From contig NZ_AP026442.1 in NCBI RefSeq assembly GCF_027923705.1, forward strand, positions 1,302,001 to 1,366,000: a stretch of DNA of 64,000 bases, read 5' to 3'. Both the position numbers and the translations under genes were made by a program. Source of the DNA: Cellulomonas sp. NTE-D12. GTDB lineage: Bacteria; Actinomycetota; Actinomycetes; Actinomycetales; Cellulomonadaceae. The notes under the pieces are model-generated. The model did no database searches, was not told the origin of the DNA, and worked only from the letters and a program-made list of their open reading frames with translations. Positions 16,180 to 24,667 of this stretch are shown in pieces (positions within the stretch are counted from its first letter, which is position 1; each line of letters begins with the position of its first letter).

Positions 16180-17027
16180 CCACCCGTCGTCGTCGCATCC
16201 GCCCCGGCCGGCTGCTGCTCGGCCTCGTCGCCCTGCTGGTCGCGGCGCTCTGGGCGTTCCCCGTCTACTGGATGACCATCTCCTCGCTGATGTCGAACAT
16301 CCGGCTGCAGTCCGGAGCCCCGACGTTCTGGCCGGTGAACGCGTCGATGGACAACTACGCCGCGGTGTGGGACTCCGGCTCGTTCCTGCCGGCGCTGCGC
16401 ATGTCGCTGCTGGTGACCGGCCTGACGATCGTCTGCACGCTGGTGTTCGCGTTCCTCGCGGCGCTCGCCGTCAGCCGGTACCGCTTCCGCGGTCGACGCA
16501 GCTTCGTCCTCGCCGTGCTGCTGATCCAGATGCTGCCTGCCGAGGGCCTGTTCATCGCCCAGTACCGGCTGATCGGCTCGCTGCACCTGCTCAACACGGT
16601 GCTGGGCATCTCGATCATCTACGTCGCGGCCGTGGTGCCGTTCACCATCTGGATGCTGCGCGGGTTCGTCGCCGGCGTGCCCGTGGAGCTGGAGGAGGCC
16701 GCGATGGTCGACGGCCTGTCCCGCACCAAGGCGTTCCTGCGGATCACGTTCCCGCTGCTCGCCCCGGGCCTGGTCGCGTCCGGCGTGTACGCCTTCCTGC
16801 AGGCGTGGAACGAGTTCACCGTGGCCCTCGTGGTGCTCCAGTCCGACACGGCCAAGACGCTGCCGATCTGGCTGCGCAGCTTCGTGCAGGCCAGCGCCAG
16901 CCGGGACACCGACTGGGGGCAGGTGATGGCGGCGTCGTCGCTGATCGCCGTGCCGGTGATCATCTTCTTCCTCTTCGTGCAGGGCCGGATGACGTCCGGT
17001 CTGGTGTCCGGGGCGGTGAAGGGCTGA
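16176..17027 (+). CDS. Sugar ABC transporter permease, MalG/DasC type
   Basis: A 283-residue partner permease with six membrane spans. LEEAAMVDGLSRTKAFLRITFPL is its EAA motif for docking the nucleotide-binding subunit. The C-terminal LVSGAVKG ending is characteristic of MalG-like proteins. Starts at GTG 16176 within the previous stop (GTGA) and ends sharing one base with the ROK kinase ATG. No nucleotide-binding subunit is encoded nearby, so the transporter must borrow one. Confidence 0.92.
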   Translation: MTTRRRRIRPGRLLLGLVALLVAALWAFPVYWMTISSLMSNIRLQSGAPTFWPVNASMDNYAAVWDSGSFLPALRMSLLVTGLTIVCTLVFAFLAALAVSRYRFRGRRSFVLAVLLIQMLPAEGLFIAQYRLIGSLHLLNTVLGISIIYVAAVVPFTIWMLRGFVAGVPVELEEAAMVDGLSRTKAFLRITFPLLAPGLVASGVYAFLQAWNEFTVALVVLQSDTAKTLPIWLRSFVQASASRDTDWGQVMAASSLIAVPVIIFFLFVQGRMTSGLVSGAVKG

Positions 17028-18037
17028 TGTCCGCGATGGCACCGCCGGCCGTTCGCAGGGGGCCGACGGTCGGTGTCGACGTGGGCGGCACCAAGGTGCA
17101 GGGCGTCCTGGTGGACGACGCCGGCACGGTGCTGGCCGAGCGGCACGCCCGCACGGTGCCGGGGCCGTCGGGGGTGGTCGCCGGGATCGTCGCGCTGGTG
17201 CGCGGCCTGCTGGCGGACCGTGACCTGACGGTCGCGGACGTGGCGGGCATCGGCATCGGGCTGCCCGGCGTCGTGGACCCGCAGGGCGGCACGGTGGCGC
17301 ACGCCGTCAACCTCGGCCTCGAGGCGCCGCTGCCGCTGGGCACGCTGGTCGCGACGGCGCTCGGCGGCGACGTCCCGGTCCGCGTGGAGAACGACCTGAA
17401 CGCCGCCGTGGTCGGTGCCGCGCACGCGCTGGGCCGCACGTCGGCCGGCTCGGACGTCCAGGACGTCGCCTACGTCGCCCTGGGCACGGGGGTGGCCGCC
17501 GGCCTGCTGCTGGACGGCACGCTGCGCCGTGGCTCCCACCGGGTGGCCGGTGAGATCGGGCACCTGACGCTGGTGCCGGGCGGCCGGCCGTGCAAGTGCG
17601 GTCAGCTCGGCTGCCTGGAGCAGTACGCGTCCGGCAGCGCGATCGAGGCGGCGTGGCCGTCGCGGCACGGTCGACCGGCTCCCGCCGAGCTGTTCGAGGC
17701 CGCCGCGGCGGGGGACCCAGCCGCCGTCGAGGTGCGGGACGAGGTCGCGGCGGGGGTGGCGGCGGCGGTGCGGGTGCTGGTGCTGACCTGCGACGTCGAC
17801 GTCGTGGTGCTGGGCGGCGGGGTCAGCCGGGTGGGCGCGCCGCTGCTGGAGGCGGTCACCCGGACGCTGGACCGACAGGCGGCGGCGTCGCCGTTCCTCG
17901 CCTCGGTCGGCCTCGCCCAACGGGTGCGCCTGGCGCCGGCGGACGTCCCGGCCGGGGCGCTCGGCGCGGCGCTGGTGGCGCGGGCGCACGACGGCGCAGC
18001 CGCGGCACCGGCCGCTGACGGGCGGAGGGCGCTCTGA
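17027..18037 (+). CDS. ROK-family sugar kinase (probable N-acetylglucosamine or glucose kinase)
   Basis: A 336-residue kinase without a DNA-binding domain, unlike the ROK protein at the head of the operon. VGVDVGGTKVQGVLVD is the phosphate-binding motif; GIGLPGVVDP and VENDLNAAVVGAAHALG hold substrate and catalytic residues. CKCGQLGCLEQYASG is the ROK zinc site. The adjacent transporter and nagB suggest a GlcNAc kinase, but glucose kinases share these motifs. Translation is coupled on both sides by one-base TGATG overlaps. No deacetylase gene is visible here. Confidence 0.88.
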   Translation: MSAMAPPAVRRGPTVGVDVGGTKVQGVLVDDAGTVLAERHARTVPGPSGVVAGIVALVRGLLADRDLTVADVAGIGIGLPGVVDPQGGTVAHAVNLGLEAPLPLGTLVATALGGDVPVRVENDLNAAVVGAAHALGRTSAGSDVQDVAYVALGTGVAAGLLLDGTLRRGSHRVAGEIGHLTLVPGGRPCKCGQLGCLEQYASGSAIEAAWPSRHGRPAPAELFEAAAAGDPAAVEVRDEVAAGVAAAVRVLVLTCDVDVVVLGGGVSRVGAPLLEAVTRTLDRQAAASPFLASVGLAQRVRLAPADVPAGALGAALVARAHDGAAAAPAADGRRAL

Positions 18038-18819
18038 TGGAGGTGGTGATCGGCGCGCCGAGCGCGCTGGCACGGCTGGCGGCGGATGCGGTGCAGCGCC
18101 TGCTCGACGGCACGCCTCGTCCCGTGCTCGGCCTCGCGACCGGCTCGAGCCCGCTCGCCGTGTACGACGAGCTGGCCCGGCGGCACGCCGAGGAGGGCCT
18201 GTCGTTCGCGCACGCCCGCGGCTTCCTGCTCGACGAGTACGTCGGGCTGCCGGCGGGGCACCCGGAGGGCTACCGGGCGGTGATCGAGCGGGAGCTCGTG
18301 TCCCGGGTGGACCTCGACCCGGCCGCGGTGCGCGGTCCGGACGGCTCCGCGGACGACGTGCCGGCCGCCTGTGCGGCGTACGAGCGGGCGATCGTGGAGG
18401 CCGGCGGCGTGGACCTGCAGCTGCTCGGCATCGGCACCGACGGCCACGTCGGCTTCAACGAGCCCGGCTCGTCGCTCGCCTCGCGCACCCGGATCAAGAC
18501 GCTGACCCGGCAGACCCGTCTCGACAACGCGCGCTTCTTCGGCGGCGACGTCGACGCCGTGCCGACGCACTGCCTGACCCAGGGGTTGGCCACGATCATG
18601 TCCGCCCGGCACCTGGTGCTGCTGGCCACCGGCAGGGGCAAGGCGGAGGCCGTGCACCAGCTGGTCGAGGGCGCCGTCAGCGCCCTGTGGCCGGGAACCG
18701 TCCTGCAGCTGCACCACCGGGTGACCGTGCTGGTCGACGACGCGGCGGCCAGCCGCCTGCAGCTCGCTGACTACTACCGCCAGACCTATGCCGGCAAGCC
18801 TGCGTGGCAGGGGATCTGA
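18037..18819 (+). CDS. nagB: Glucosamine-6-phosphate deaminase
   Basis: A 260-residue enzyme converting glucosamine-6-phosphate to fructose-6-phosphate and ammonia. LATGSSPLAVYDEL, FLLDEYVGLP with the catalytic Asp, and LLGIGTDGHVGFNEPGSSLA are the NagB signature segments. Length is normal. It is the last gene of the amino-sugar operon. Because NagB needs the deacetylated substrate, either a nagA gene lies elsewhere or the imported sugar is glucosamine itself. Confidence 0.94.
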   Translation: MEVVIGAPSALARLAADAVQRLLDGTPRPVLGLATGSSPLAVYDELARRHAEEGLSFAHARGFLLDEYVGLPAGHPEGYRAVIERELVSRVDLDPAAVRGPDGSADDVPAACAAYERAIVEAGGVDLQLLGIGTDGHVGFNEPGSSLASRTRIKTLTRQTRLDNARFFGGDVDAVPTHCLTQGLATIMSARHLVLLATGRGKAEAVHQLVEGAVSALWPGTVLQLHHRVTVLVDDAAASRLQLADYYRQTYAGKPAWQGI

Positions 18820-18937
18820 CACCGGCGTCCGACGCCTGGATGTCACGCTCGGGGACCGGCGCAGTCGGGCGCGCCGGCGCGCCCGCGGGAGGGCCGGTGC
18901 GGCCGGCCCGAGCCCGGGCGGTGTCGGACCCGGAACG

Positions 18938-18943
18938 TACGAT
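18938..18943 (+). promoter_or_regulatory. -10 element of the DUF3039-helicase unit
   Basis: TACGAT ends seven bases before ATG 18951. No convincing -35 is visible. An in-frame ATG at 18942 overlaps the hexamer and is therefore not preferred as the start. Confidence 0.45.
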
Positions 18944-18950
18944 GGGGCCC

Positions 18951-19340
18951 ATGAGCGAGCCGCTGCCTCCCACCGGTCCCGACGACCCGTTCGGGCCCCG
19001 GCCGGTCGGTGAGCCGGCGGCCGGTACCTCGGTGCTGGAGCGCACCGAGCACGCCGAGGAGCTCGAGCCGGGGGACCACGAGCGGTTCGCGCACTACGTG
19101 CGCAAGGAGAAGATCCTCGAGTCGGCGGTGTCCGGCAGCCCGGTCATCGCGCTCTGCGGCAAGGTGTGGGTGCCCGGGCGCGACCCGAACAAGTTCCCGG
19201 TCTGCCCGGTCTGCAAGGAGATCTACGACGGGCTGCGTGCGCCACAGGACGGTCCCGGCGGCGGGTCCTCCGGCGGGGAGGCCGGGGGGTCCGGCGGCTC
19301 CGGGCGCCGGTGGGGCTTCGGTCGGGGCTCCGGCAAGTGA
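18951..19340 (+). CDS. DUF3039 zinc-ribbon-like protein
   Basis: A 129-residue protein. The core at residues 28-85 contains FAHYVRKEKILESAVSG and CGKVWVPGRDPNKFPVCPVC, with three cysteines arranged like a metal-binding ribbon. A Gly/Ser-rich tail of about 40 residues ends in basic RRWGFGRGSGK. DUF3039 has no assigned function. It overlaps the helicase gene by four bases (GTGA), so the two products are probably made together and may act together. Confidence 0.82.
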   Translation: MSEPLPPTGPDDPFGPRPVGEPAAGTSVLERTEHAEELEPGDHERFAHYVRKEKILESAVSGSPVIALCGKVWVPGRDPNKFPVCPVCKEIYDGLRAPQDGPGGGSSGGEAGGSGGSGRRWGFGRGSGK

Positions 19341-21130
19341 CGGCGGGGACGGAGCCGTCCCCGCACAGCCCGCACGTCTCGCCGTCGGCGGCGTCCAACC
19401 TGCCGCCGGCGTTCCCCGGCCGCGCGCCGTGGGGCACGGCGGGACGGTTGCGTGCGTGGCAGGCGGAGGCGCTCGAGGCGTACCGGGAGCGGTCGCCCCG
19501 GGACTTCCTCGCCGTGGCGACGCCCGGGGCCGGCAAGACGACGTTCGCGCTGCGGGTGGCCACCGAGCTGCTCCATGCCCGGGTGGTGCGGCGCGTCACC
19601 GTCGTGACGCCGACGGAGCACCTCAAGCGGCAGTGGGCCGACGCCGCGGCACGGGTCGGCATCGCGATCGACCCGACGTTCTCCAACGCGCAGGGACGGC
19701 ACGGCGCCTCGTTCGACGGGGTGGCCGTCACCTATGCCCAGGTGGCGAGCCGCCCGGCCCTGCACGCCGCTCGTACCCACGCTGCGCCGACGCTGGTGAT
19801 CCTCGACGAGGTGCACCACGGCGGGGACGCCCTGTCCTGGGGCGACGCGGTCCGGGAGGCGTTCGAGCCGGCGGCCCGGCGGCTGGCGCTGACCGGCACG
19901 CCCTTCCGCTCGGACACGGCGGCCATCCCGTTCGTCAGCTACCAGCGTGACCCCGACGGCATCCGGCGCAGCCGTGCCGACTACACCTACGGCTACGCCG
20001 AGGCGTTGCGCGACCACGTGGTGCGGCCGGTCCTCTTCCTGTCGTACAGCGGGTCGATGCGGTGGCGGACGCGGACTGGCGACGAGGTCAGCGCCCGGCT
20101 CGGCGAGCCGCTGACCAAGGACATCACCGCACAGGCGTGGCGCACTGCCCTCGACCCGAACGGCGAGTGGATCGGGAGCGTGCTGGCCGCGGCGGACACG
20201 CGGCTGACGGAGGTCCGGCGGACGGTGCCGGACGCGGGGGCGATGGTGATCGCCACCGACCAGGACGACGCCCGCGCGTACGCCGGCCACCTGGCGCGGC
20301 TGACCGGTGAGTCGCCGACCGTCGTGCTGTCCGACGACGCCGGCTCGGGCGACCGGATCGACGAGTTCTCCGCCGGCACGTCCCGGTGGCTGGTCGCCGT
20401 GCGGATGGTGTCGGAGGGCGTCGACGTGCCGCGGCTCGCCGTCGGCGTCTACGCGACCAGCACCGCGACGCCGCTCTTCTTCGCCCAGGCCGTCGGCCGG
20501 TTCGTGCGGGCCCGTCGGCGCGGGGAGACCGCCTCGGTGTTCCTCCCGAGCGTGCCGCAGCTGCTGGCGCTCGCCGCGCAGCTGGAGGTGGAGCGGGACC
20601 ACGCCCTGGACCGGCCGACCTCGGCGGTGGACGACCCGGAGGCCGCACTCCTGCTCGCGGCCGAGACGGAGCGCAGCACGCCCGACGCCGTCGGTCCGGA
20701 CGGTCTGGCGGGCACGTTCCAGGCGCTGGAGGCCCAGGCGTCGTTCGACCGCGTGCTGTTCGACGGCGGCGAGTTCGGCACCGGCGCCGAGGTCGGGTCC
20801 GACGAGGAGCTGGACTTCCTCGGTCTGCCCGGTCTGCTCGACCCCGACCAGGTGTCTGCGCTGCTGGCCCAGCGGCAGGCCGACCAGCTCAGCGCCCGTC
20901 GGGCCGCCGGCGCTGCGGCACCGCCGCTCGGCGACCACCGGCAGCGGTCGGAGCTGCGGCGGGAGCTGTCCCGGCTCGTGTCCGCGTGGGCCCGCCGCAG
21001 CGGGCAGACCCATGCGCAGGTGCACGCCGAGCTGCGCCGACGGTCGGGTGGTCCCGAGGTGGCGCTGGCGGACGTCGACCAGCTGACCGCGCGGGTGGAG
21101 CTGGTGCGGCGCTGGTTCGTCGGCCGCTGA
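19337..21130 (+). CDS. Superfamily II DEAD/DEAH-type helicase
   Basis: A 597-residue ATP-dependent helicase or translocase. Walker A is ATPGAGKTTFALRVA, motif Ia TVVTPTEHLKRQW, Walker B ILDEVHHGGD (DEVH box), motif III ALTGTPFRSD. In the second RecA domain, MVSEGVDVPRLAVG and QAVGRFVRARR correspond to motifs V and VI. The C-terminal 170 residues have no clear domain. No nuclease or methylase domain is present and none is encoded next door, so it is not a recognisable restriction subunit. The role is open: repair and RNA metabolism are both possible. Confidence 0.88.
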   Translation: MTAGTEPSPHSPHVSPSAASNLPPAFPGRAPWGTAGRLRAWQAEALEAYRERSPRDFLAVATPGAGKTTFALRVATELLHARVVRRVTVVTPTEHLKRQWADAAARVGIAIDPTFSNAQGRHGASFDGVAVTYAQVASRPALHAARTHAAPTLVILDEVHHGGDALSWGDAVREAFEPAARRLALTGTPFRSDTAAIPFVSYQRDPDGIRRSRADYTYGYAEALRDHVVRPVLFLSYSGSMRWRTRTGDEVSARLGEPLTKDITAQAWRTALDPNGEWIGSVLAAADTRLTEVRRTVPDAGAMVIATDQDDARAYAGHLARLTGESPTVVLSDDAGSGDRIDEFSAGTSRWLVAVRMVSEGVDVPRLAVGVYATSTATPLFFAQAVGRFVRARRRGETASVFLPSVPQLLALAAQLEVERDHALDRPTSAVDDPEAALLLAAETERSTPDAVGPDGLAGTFQALEAQASFDRVLFDGGEFGTGAEVGSDEELDFLGLPGLLDPDQVSALLAQRQADQLSARRAAGAAAPPLGDHRQRSELRRELSRLVSAWARRSGQTHAQVHAELRRRSGGPEVALADVDQLTARVELVRRWFVGR

Positions 21131-21559
21131 GGGCACGGTCCGCTCGGCGCCCACCGAGGGTCGGATGCTCGGCGCCCGGCCACCTGGGGACTGCAGAATC
21201 CCAGGCCGTCCCTCGATCCGCCTGATGAGCGGGCCGCGTGGGGGCGCGACGCCGCCCCTTCCCTCATGAAGCATCTGAGCACCCGTTCGCACCGCATGAA
21301 TGAGAGCACCCCATCCGTGGTGTGCCATTTCTCGTTAGTGCCGCCGAGCCGCCCACAGCCCGCCGCGGATCAGCGATATTCCCAGCCCGCCCGCATGACA
21401 CGCGCACTGCCGGCCGTCATGTGCTTCGCCGGAAAGGGTCGGCCAGACCACGGTGCCGCGTTCGTACCGCCGCTTTGTCAGTGGTTGCCGATAGCGTTTC
21501 TGAGGTAGGCAAGGTCCGTCGTCAAGAATGCACGACAAGGACGTAGGGAGGGTGTGGCG
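21131..21559 (+). other. 429-base intergenic spacer, less G+C-rich in its second half
   Basis: The first 130 bases hold two hairpins: CCTGGG/CCCAGG around 21184-21205 and the stronger one at 21241-21258. From about 21270 to 21540 A/T-containing words are visibly more frequent than elsewhere in the window. I find no RNA gene, no repeat and no protein-coding signal in it. AGGGAGG at 21545-21551 serves the downstream HNH gene. Confidence 0.6.
21241..21258 (+). terminator. Terminator hairpin downstream of the helicase gene
   Basis: GGGGCG (21241-21246) and CGCCCC (21253-21258) with a six-base loop, followed by TTCCCTC. About 110 bases after the helicase stop. Confidence 0.55.
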
Positions 21560-22951
21560 ATGGACTCGACGGTGCGAACCTCCAGCACGCCTCCCGTTGT
21601 CCGGGAGCTCGTGTCCGTCGTGGACCGACTGGTGGCGGCTGTCGAGACGTCCGGCGCGTCGGCGTCGAGGCTCGACGGACAGGCGGCTGCCGACGCCCTT
21701 CTGGCACTTCGGACCCAGCTCGACCGTCTTGCCGTCGCGTCCGCACGGCTCGCCACGACGGTGGAAGCGGACGGCGTCTGGGCGCTCGAGGGCGCTCGGT
21801 CCTTCCCGCACTGGCTCGCCGGCATGACCGGGATGCCGTTCCACCGCGCCAGGGAGCTGACGAGCACGGGGCGGGCACTGCGGGACCACCTACCAGCGAC
21901 TGCGTGTGCTGCCCTCGCGGGAGCCATCGGCGCGGACCAGGCGCACCTCCTGGCCAAGCTGGCACCAACGTCCGACGCCCGCCGCCTCGCGCTCACCGCA
22001 GCTGCGGAGGAGTGCGGCGAGGAGTTCCTCGTGGCCCATGCGCGAGCCCTGCCGGCGGCCTCCTTCCGCCGGCTCGTGCAGCGTTGGGCCGCCGCGGCCG
22101 ACCCGGAGGCCGACGAGCGGGGCTACCGGGACGCGTGCGAGCGTGAGCACGTGACGCTGTCCGCGACCACCGCGGGCATACACCTCACCGGATTCCTGAC
22201 GACCGATCACGGCGCCGTGCTCAGCTCGGCGCTCACCTCCGTGATGACGCCACCAGCGCCAGACGACCATCGGTCAACGCCACAGCGCCACGCTCAGGCA
22301 TTGGCCGATGTGGCACGGATCTGTCTGGACCATGGCCTCGTGGGTACCGGCGCCGCCGTCCGACCACACCTGTCCTGCGTAGTCGACTACGACACTCTGC
22401 GGCGTGCGGTCGGGGCTCCGGCCGGACTGCAGGGCGCGACCGGCACGGGGCGCGACGGCCTCGGGCGAGGCTTGTGTGATGGCGTCGGGCGGGGTCCACA
22501 CGAAGGGGGATCGCTCCGGCTGTCGCCCGTGGCCGATGTCGAGCGCTTCGCTGTGGGTGAGCTGCTCGGATCGGGTCCCGTCCCGGCGTCGGTGCTCGCG
22601 AGGCTCGCGTGCGACTCGGAGATCAGCCGGATCGTCTTCGGTCCGGACTCGCAGGTCATCAACGCCGGCCGGGCCGAGCGGACGTTCGCCGGACCCCGAC
22701 GCAAGGCGGTGATCGCCCGCGACGGCACATGCCGCTACCCCGGCTGCAGCGCGCCTCCTGCGCTGTGCGAGGTGCACCACGTGGACGGTTGGGCGGCCCG
22801 GCAAGGCGAGACCGACGTGAACCGCGGCGTGCTGCTGTGCTGGCACCACCACGACGTCGTGCATCGACGACAGGTGCAGATCGGACCGTCGCCGGGCGGT
22901 GGTTTCGAGTTCCGCACCCGTCACGGCACCCCGGTTGCCCGGTCTGCCTGA
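21560..22951 (+). CDS. DUF222 / HNH endonuclease-domain protein (13E12 repeat family)
   Basis: A 463-residue protein of a family that is multicopy in many actinobacteria. The N-terminal two thirds match DUF222 (LDRLAVASARLATTVEADG, GMPFHRARELTSTGRAL). The C-terminal 90 residues are an HNH domain: RDGTCRYPGCSAPPALCEVHHVDGW, shown here in parts as CRYPGC and CEVHHVDGW, then NRGVLLCWHHHDVVH. Metal-binding cysteines and histidines look intact. ATG 21560 is eight bases after GGGAGG; GTG 21554 is too close. Function in vivo is unknown; a mobile or homing origin is often suggested. The preceding less G+C-rich spacer fits an acquired origin. Confidence 0.85.
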   Translation: MDSTVRTSSTPPVVRELVSVVDRLVAAVETSGASASRLDGQAAADALLALRTQLDRLAVASARLATTVEADGVWALEGARSFPHWLAGMTGMPFHRARELTSTGRALRDHLPATACAALAGAIGADQAHLLAKLAPTSDARRLALTAAAEECGEEFLVAHARALPAASFRRLVQRWAAAADPEADERGYRDACEREHVTLSATTAGIHLTGFLTTDHGAVLSSALTSVMTPPAPDDHRSTPQRHAQALADVARICLDHGLVGTGAAVRPHLSCVVDYDTLRRAVGAPAGLQGATGTGRDGLGRGLCDGVGRGPHEGGSLRLSPVADVERFAVGELLGSGPVPASVLARLACDSEISRIVFGPDSQVINAGRAERTFAGPRRKAVIARDGTCRYPGCSAPPALCEVHHVDGWAARQGETDVNRGVLLCWHHHDVVHRRQVQIGPSPGGGFEFRTRHGTPVARSA

Positions 22952-22996
22952 TCGGCCCGCACCGTGGCACCGGCGCCGCGCGTGCGCCAGCTGCAG

Positions 22997-24343
22997 CTAG
23001 GCCTCGAGGCGCACGGTGACCGTCGGCACCGCCGCCTCGTCGGCCGAGAGCCGACGCGCACCGCGGGGCAGCTCGTCCCGGGAGGCCTCGTGGCGCGCCT
23101 GCGCCAGCCGTACGCCGGCCGGACCGGTCCAGCGCTCGTCGGCAGCACCGCCCATGATCAGCGGCACGTGCAACGGCCGGAGCGCAGGGTCCGGCGACCG
23201 CCACTGCTGGTCCTGCCAGGCGAGCACCCGCGCCGGCGGTCCGCTGACCAGCACCTCCTCGACCGCTCGACCGTCCGGGCCGAGCCGCCGCGCCGCCGCC
23301 TTGCGCCCACCGACGCTGGCCTTGGACCGCGACACCTTCGCGACGGCCTCCATGGAGCCGTCGGCCCGTTCGCGGCTGACCATCTTGTAGACCATCCCGC
23401 AGGTCGGCGCCCCGGAGCCGGTCACCACCGACGTGCCGACGCCGTAGGAGTCGACGGGTGCGACCGCCAGCGCCGCGATGGCGTACTCGTCCAGGTCGGA
23501 CGTCACGACGATCTTCGTCCGGCGGGCGCCGGCCGCGTCCAGCTGGGCCCGTACCTCCTGCGCGAGCGCCGCGAGGTCACCGGAGTCGAGCCGGACCGCT
23601 CCGAGCTCCGTGCCGGCCGCCGCGAGCGCCCGCTCCACGCCGCGGTGCACGTCGTAGGTGTCCACCAGCAGCGTCGTCCCGCGTCCCTGCGACGCGACCT
23701 GCGCCGCGAACGCCGACTCCTCGTCGTCGTGCAGCAGCGTGAAGGCGTGGGCTGCCGTGCCGATCGTCGGCAGCCCGTACCGTCGCCCCGCCTCGAGGTT
23801 CGACGTGCCGGCGAAACCGGCGATGACGGCGGCACGTGCGGCCGCGACGGCCGCCTCCTCCTGCGCGCGCCGCGCGCCCATCTCCAGGCACGGCCGGTCC
23901 ACGGCCGCGCTGGTCATCCGCGACGCGGCCGAGGCGATCGCAGAGTCGTAGTTGAGGATCGACAGGACCACGGTCTCCAGCAGCACCGCCTCGGCGAACG
24001 TGCCCTCGACGACCATCAGCGGCGACAGGGGAAAGAAGACCTCGCCCTCGGCGTACCCGACGACGTCGCCGGTGAACCGGTAGTCGCGCAGGTACTCCAG
24101 CGTCCGGTCGTCCACCACCCGCTCGGCGGCGAGCCACTCGAGCTGCTCCTCCTCGAACCGGAAGTCGCGCACCGCGTCCAGCACCCGACCCGTACCGGCC
24201 ACCACGCCGTACCGGCGCCCCGGTGGCAGTCGCCGGGTGAACACCTCGAAGACGCAGCGGCGGTCGGCCGTGCCGTCGGCCAGCGCGGCCTGCAGCATGG
24301 TCAGCTCGTAGCGGTCGGTCAGCAGGGCCGTGCTGGCGGTCAT
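22997..24343 (-). CDS. pncB: Nicotinate phosphoribosyltransferase
   Basis: A 448-residue NAD-salvage enzyme joining nicotinate and PRPP. LLTDRYELTMLQAAL is the N-terminal signature. YDSAIASAASRM, GFAGTSNLEAGRRYGLPTIGTAAHAF with the phosphorylated histidine region, and VRLDSGDLAAL for PRPP binding are present. The C-terminus contains the usual KASVGGRKAA segment. ATG 24343 is six bases from a TAGGTT hexamer on the minus strand. It is divergent from clpS across only 30 bases. Confidence 0.93.
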   Translation of the reverse strand: MTASTALLTDRYELTMLQAALADGTADRRCVFEVFTRRLPPGRRYGVVAGTGRVLDAVRDFRFEEEQLEWLAAERVVDDRTLEYLRDYRFTGDVVGYAEGEVFFPLSPLMVVEGTFAEAVLLETVVLSILNYDSAIASAASRMTSAAVDRPCLEMGARRAQEEAAVAAARAAVIAGFAGTSNLEAGRRYGLPTIGTAAHAFTLLHDDEESAFAAQVASQGRGTTLLVDTYDVHRGVERALAAAGTELGAVRLDSGDLAALAQEVRAQLDAAGARRTKIVVTSDLDEYAIAALAVAPVDSYGVGTSVVTGSGAPTCGMVYKMVSRERADGSMEAVAKVSRSKASVGGRKAAARRLGPDGRAVEEVLVSGPPARVLAWQDQQWRSPDPALRPLHVPLIMGGAADERWTGPAGVRLAQARHEASRDELPRGARRLSADEAAVPTVTVRLEA

Positions 24344-24349
24344 CCGGCC

Positions 24350-24367
24350 AACCTAGTTCTCTACAGT
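24350..24367. promoter_or_regulatory. Compact divergent promoters of pncB and clpS
   Basis: Within 30 bases between two start codons lie TAGGTT on the minus strand (24355-24350), six bases before the pncB ATG, and TACAGT on the plus strand (24362-24367), six bases before the clpS ATG. There is no room for ribosome-binding sites, and any -35 elements would fall inside the opposite coding region. Confidence 0.6.
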
Positions 24368-24373
24368 GGGGCG

Positions 24374-24667
24374 ATGCCCACCGAGACCGTGCCTGAGCAG
24401 GACGTACGGTCCGAGGAGCAGACCGTGGTCGCCCGGCCCTGGGTCACCATCGTGTGGAACGACCCGGTCAACCTGATGAGCTACGTCGCCTACGTCTTCC
24501 GGTCGTACTTCGGCTACTCCGAGCAGAAGGCGGAGCGGCTGATGCTGCAGGTGCACCAGGAGGGCCGCGCGGTCGTCTCGACCGGCAGCCGCGAGGCGAT
24601 GGAGGTCGACGTGCAGGCGATGCACGGGTTTGGCCTGTGGGCCACGCTGCAACGCGAGGACGCCTGA
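24374..24667 (+). CDS. clpS: ATP-dependent Clp protease adaptor ClpS
   Basis: A 97-residue adaptor delivering N-degron substrates to ClpC/ClpA. VWNDPVNLMSYVAYVF contains the N-degron pocket residues. AERLMLQVHQEGRAVVSTG is the conserved second helix and loop, and MHGFGLWATLQRE the C-terminal strand. A flexible N-terminal tail of about 20 residues precedes the fold. The first gene of clpS-DUF2017, sharing one base with the next ATG, then murI. Confidence 0.94.
   Translation: MPTETVPEQDVRSEEQTVVARPWVTIVWNDPVNLMSYVAYVFRSYFGYSEQKAERLMLQVHQEGRAVVSTGSREAMEVDVQAMHGFGLWATLQREDA

Noticed and set aside
18867..18884. GGGCGCGCCGGCGCGCCC palindrome after nagB considered as an operator or terminator
   Set aside because: It has no loop, no T-run and consists only of G and C; such palindromes are expected by chance in this composition.
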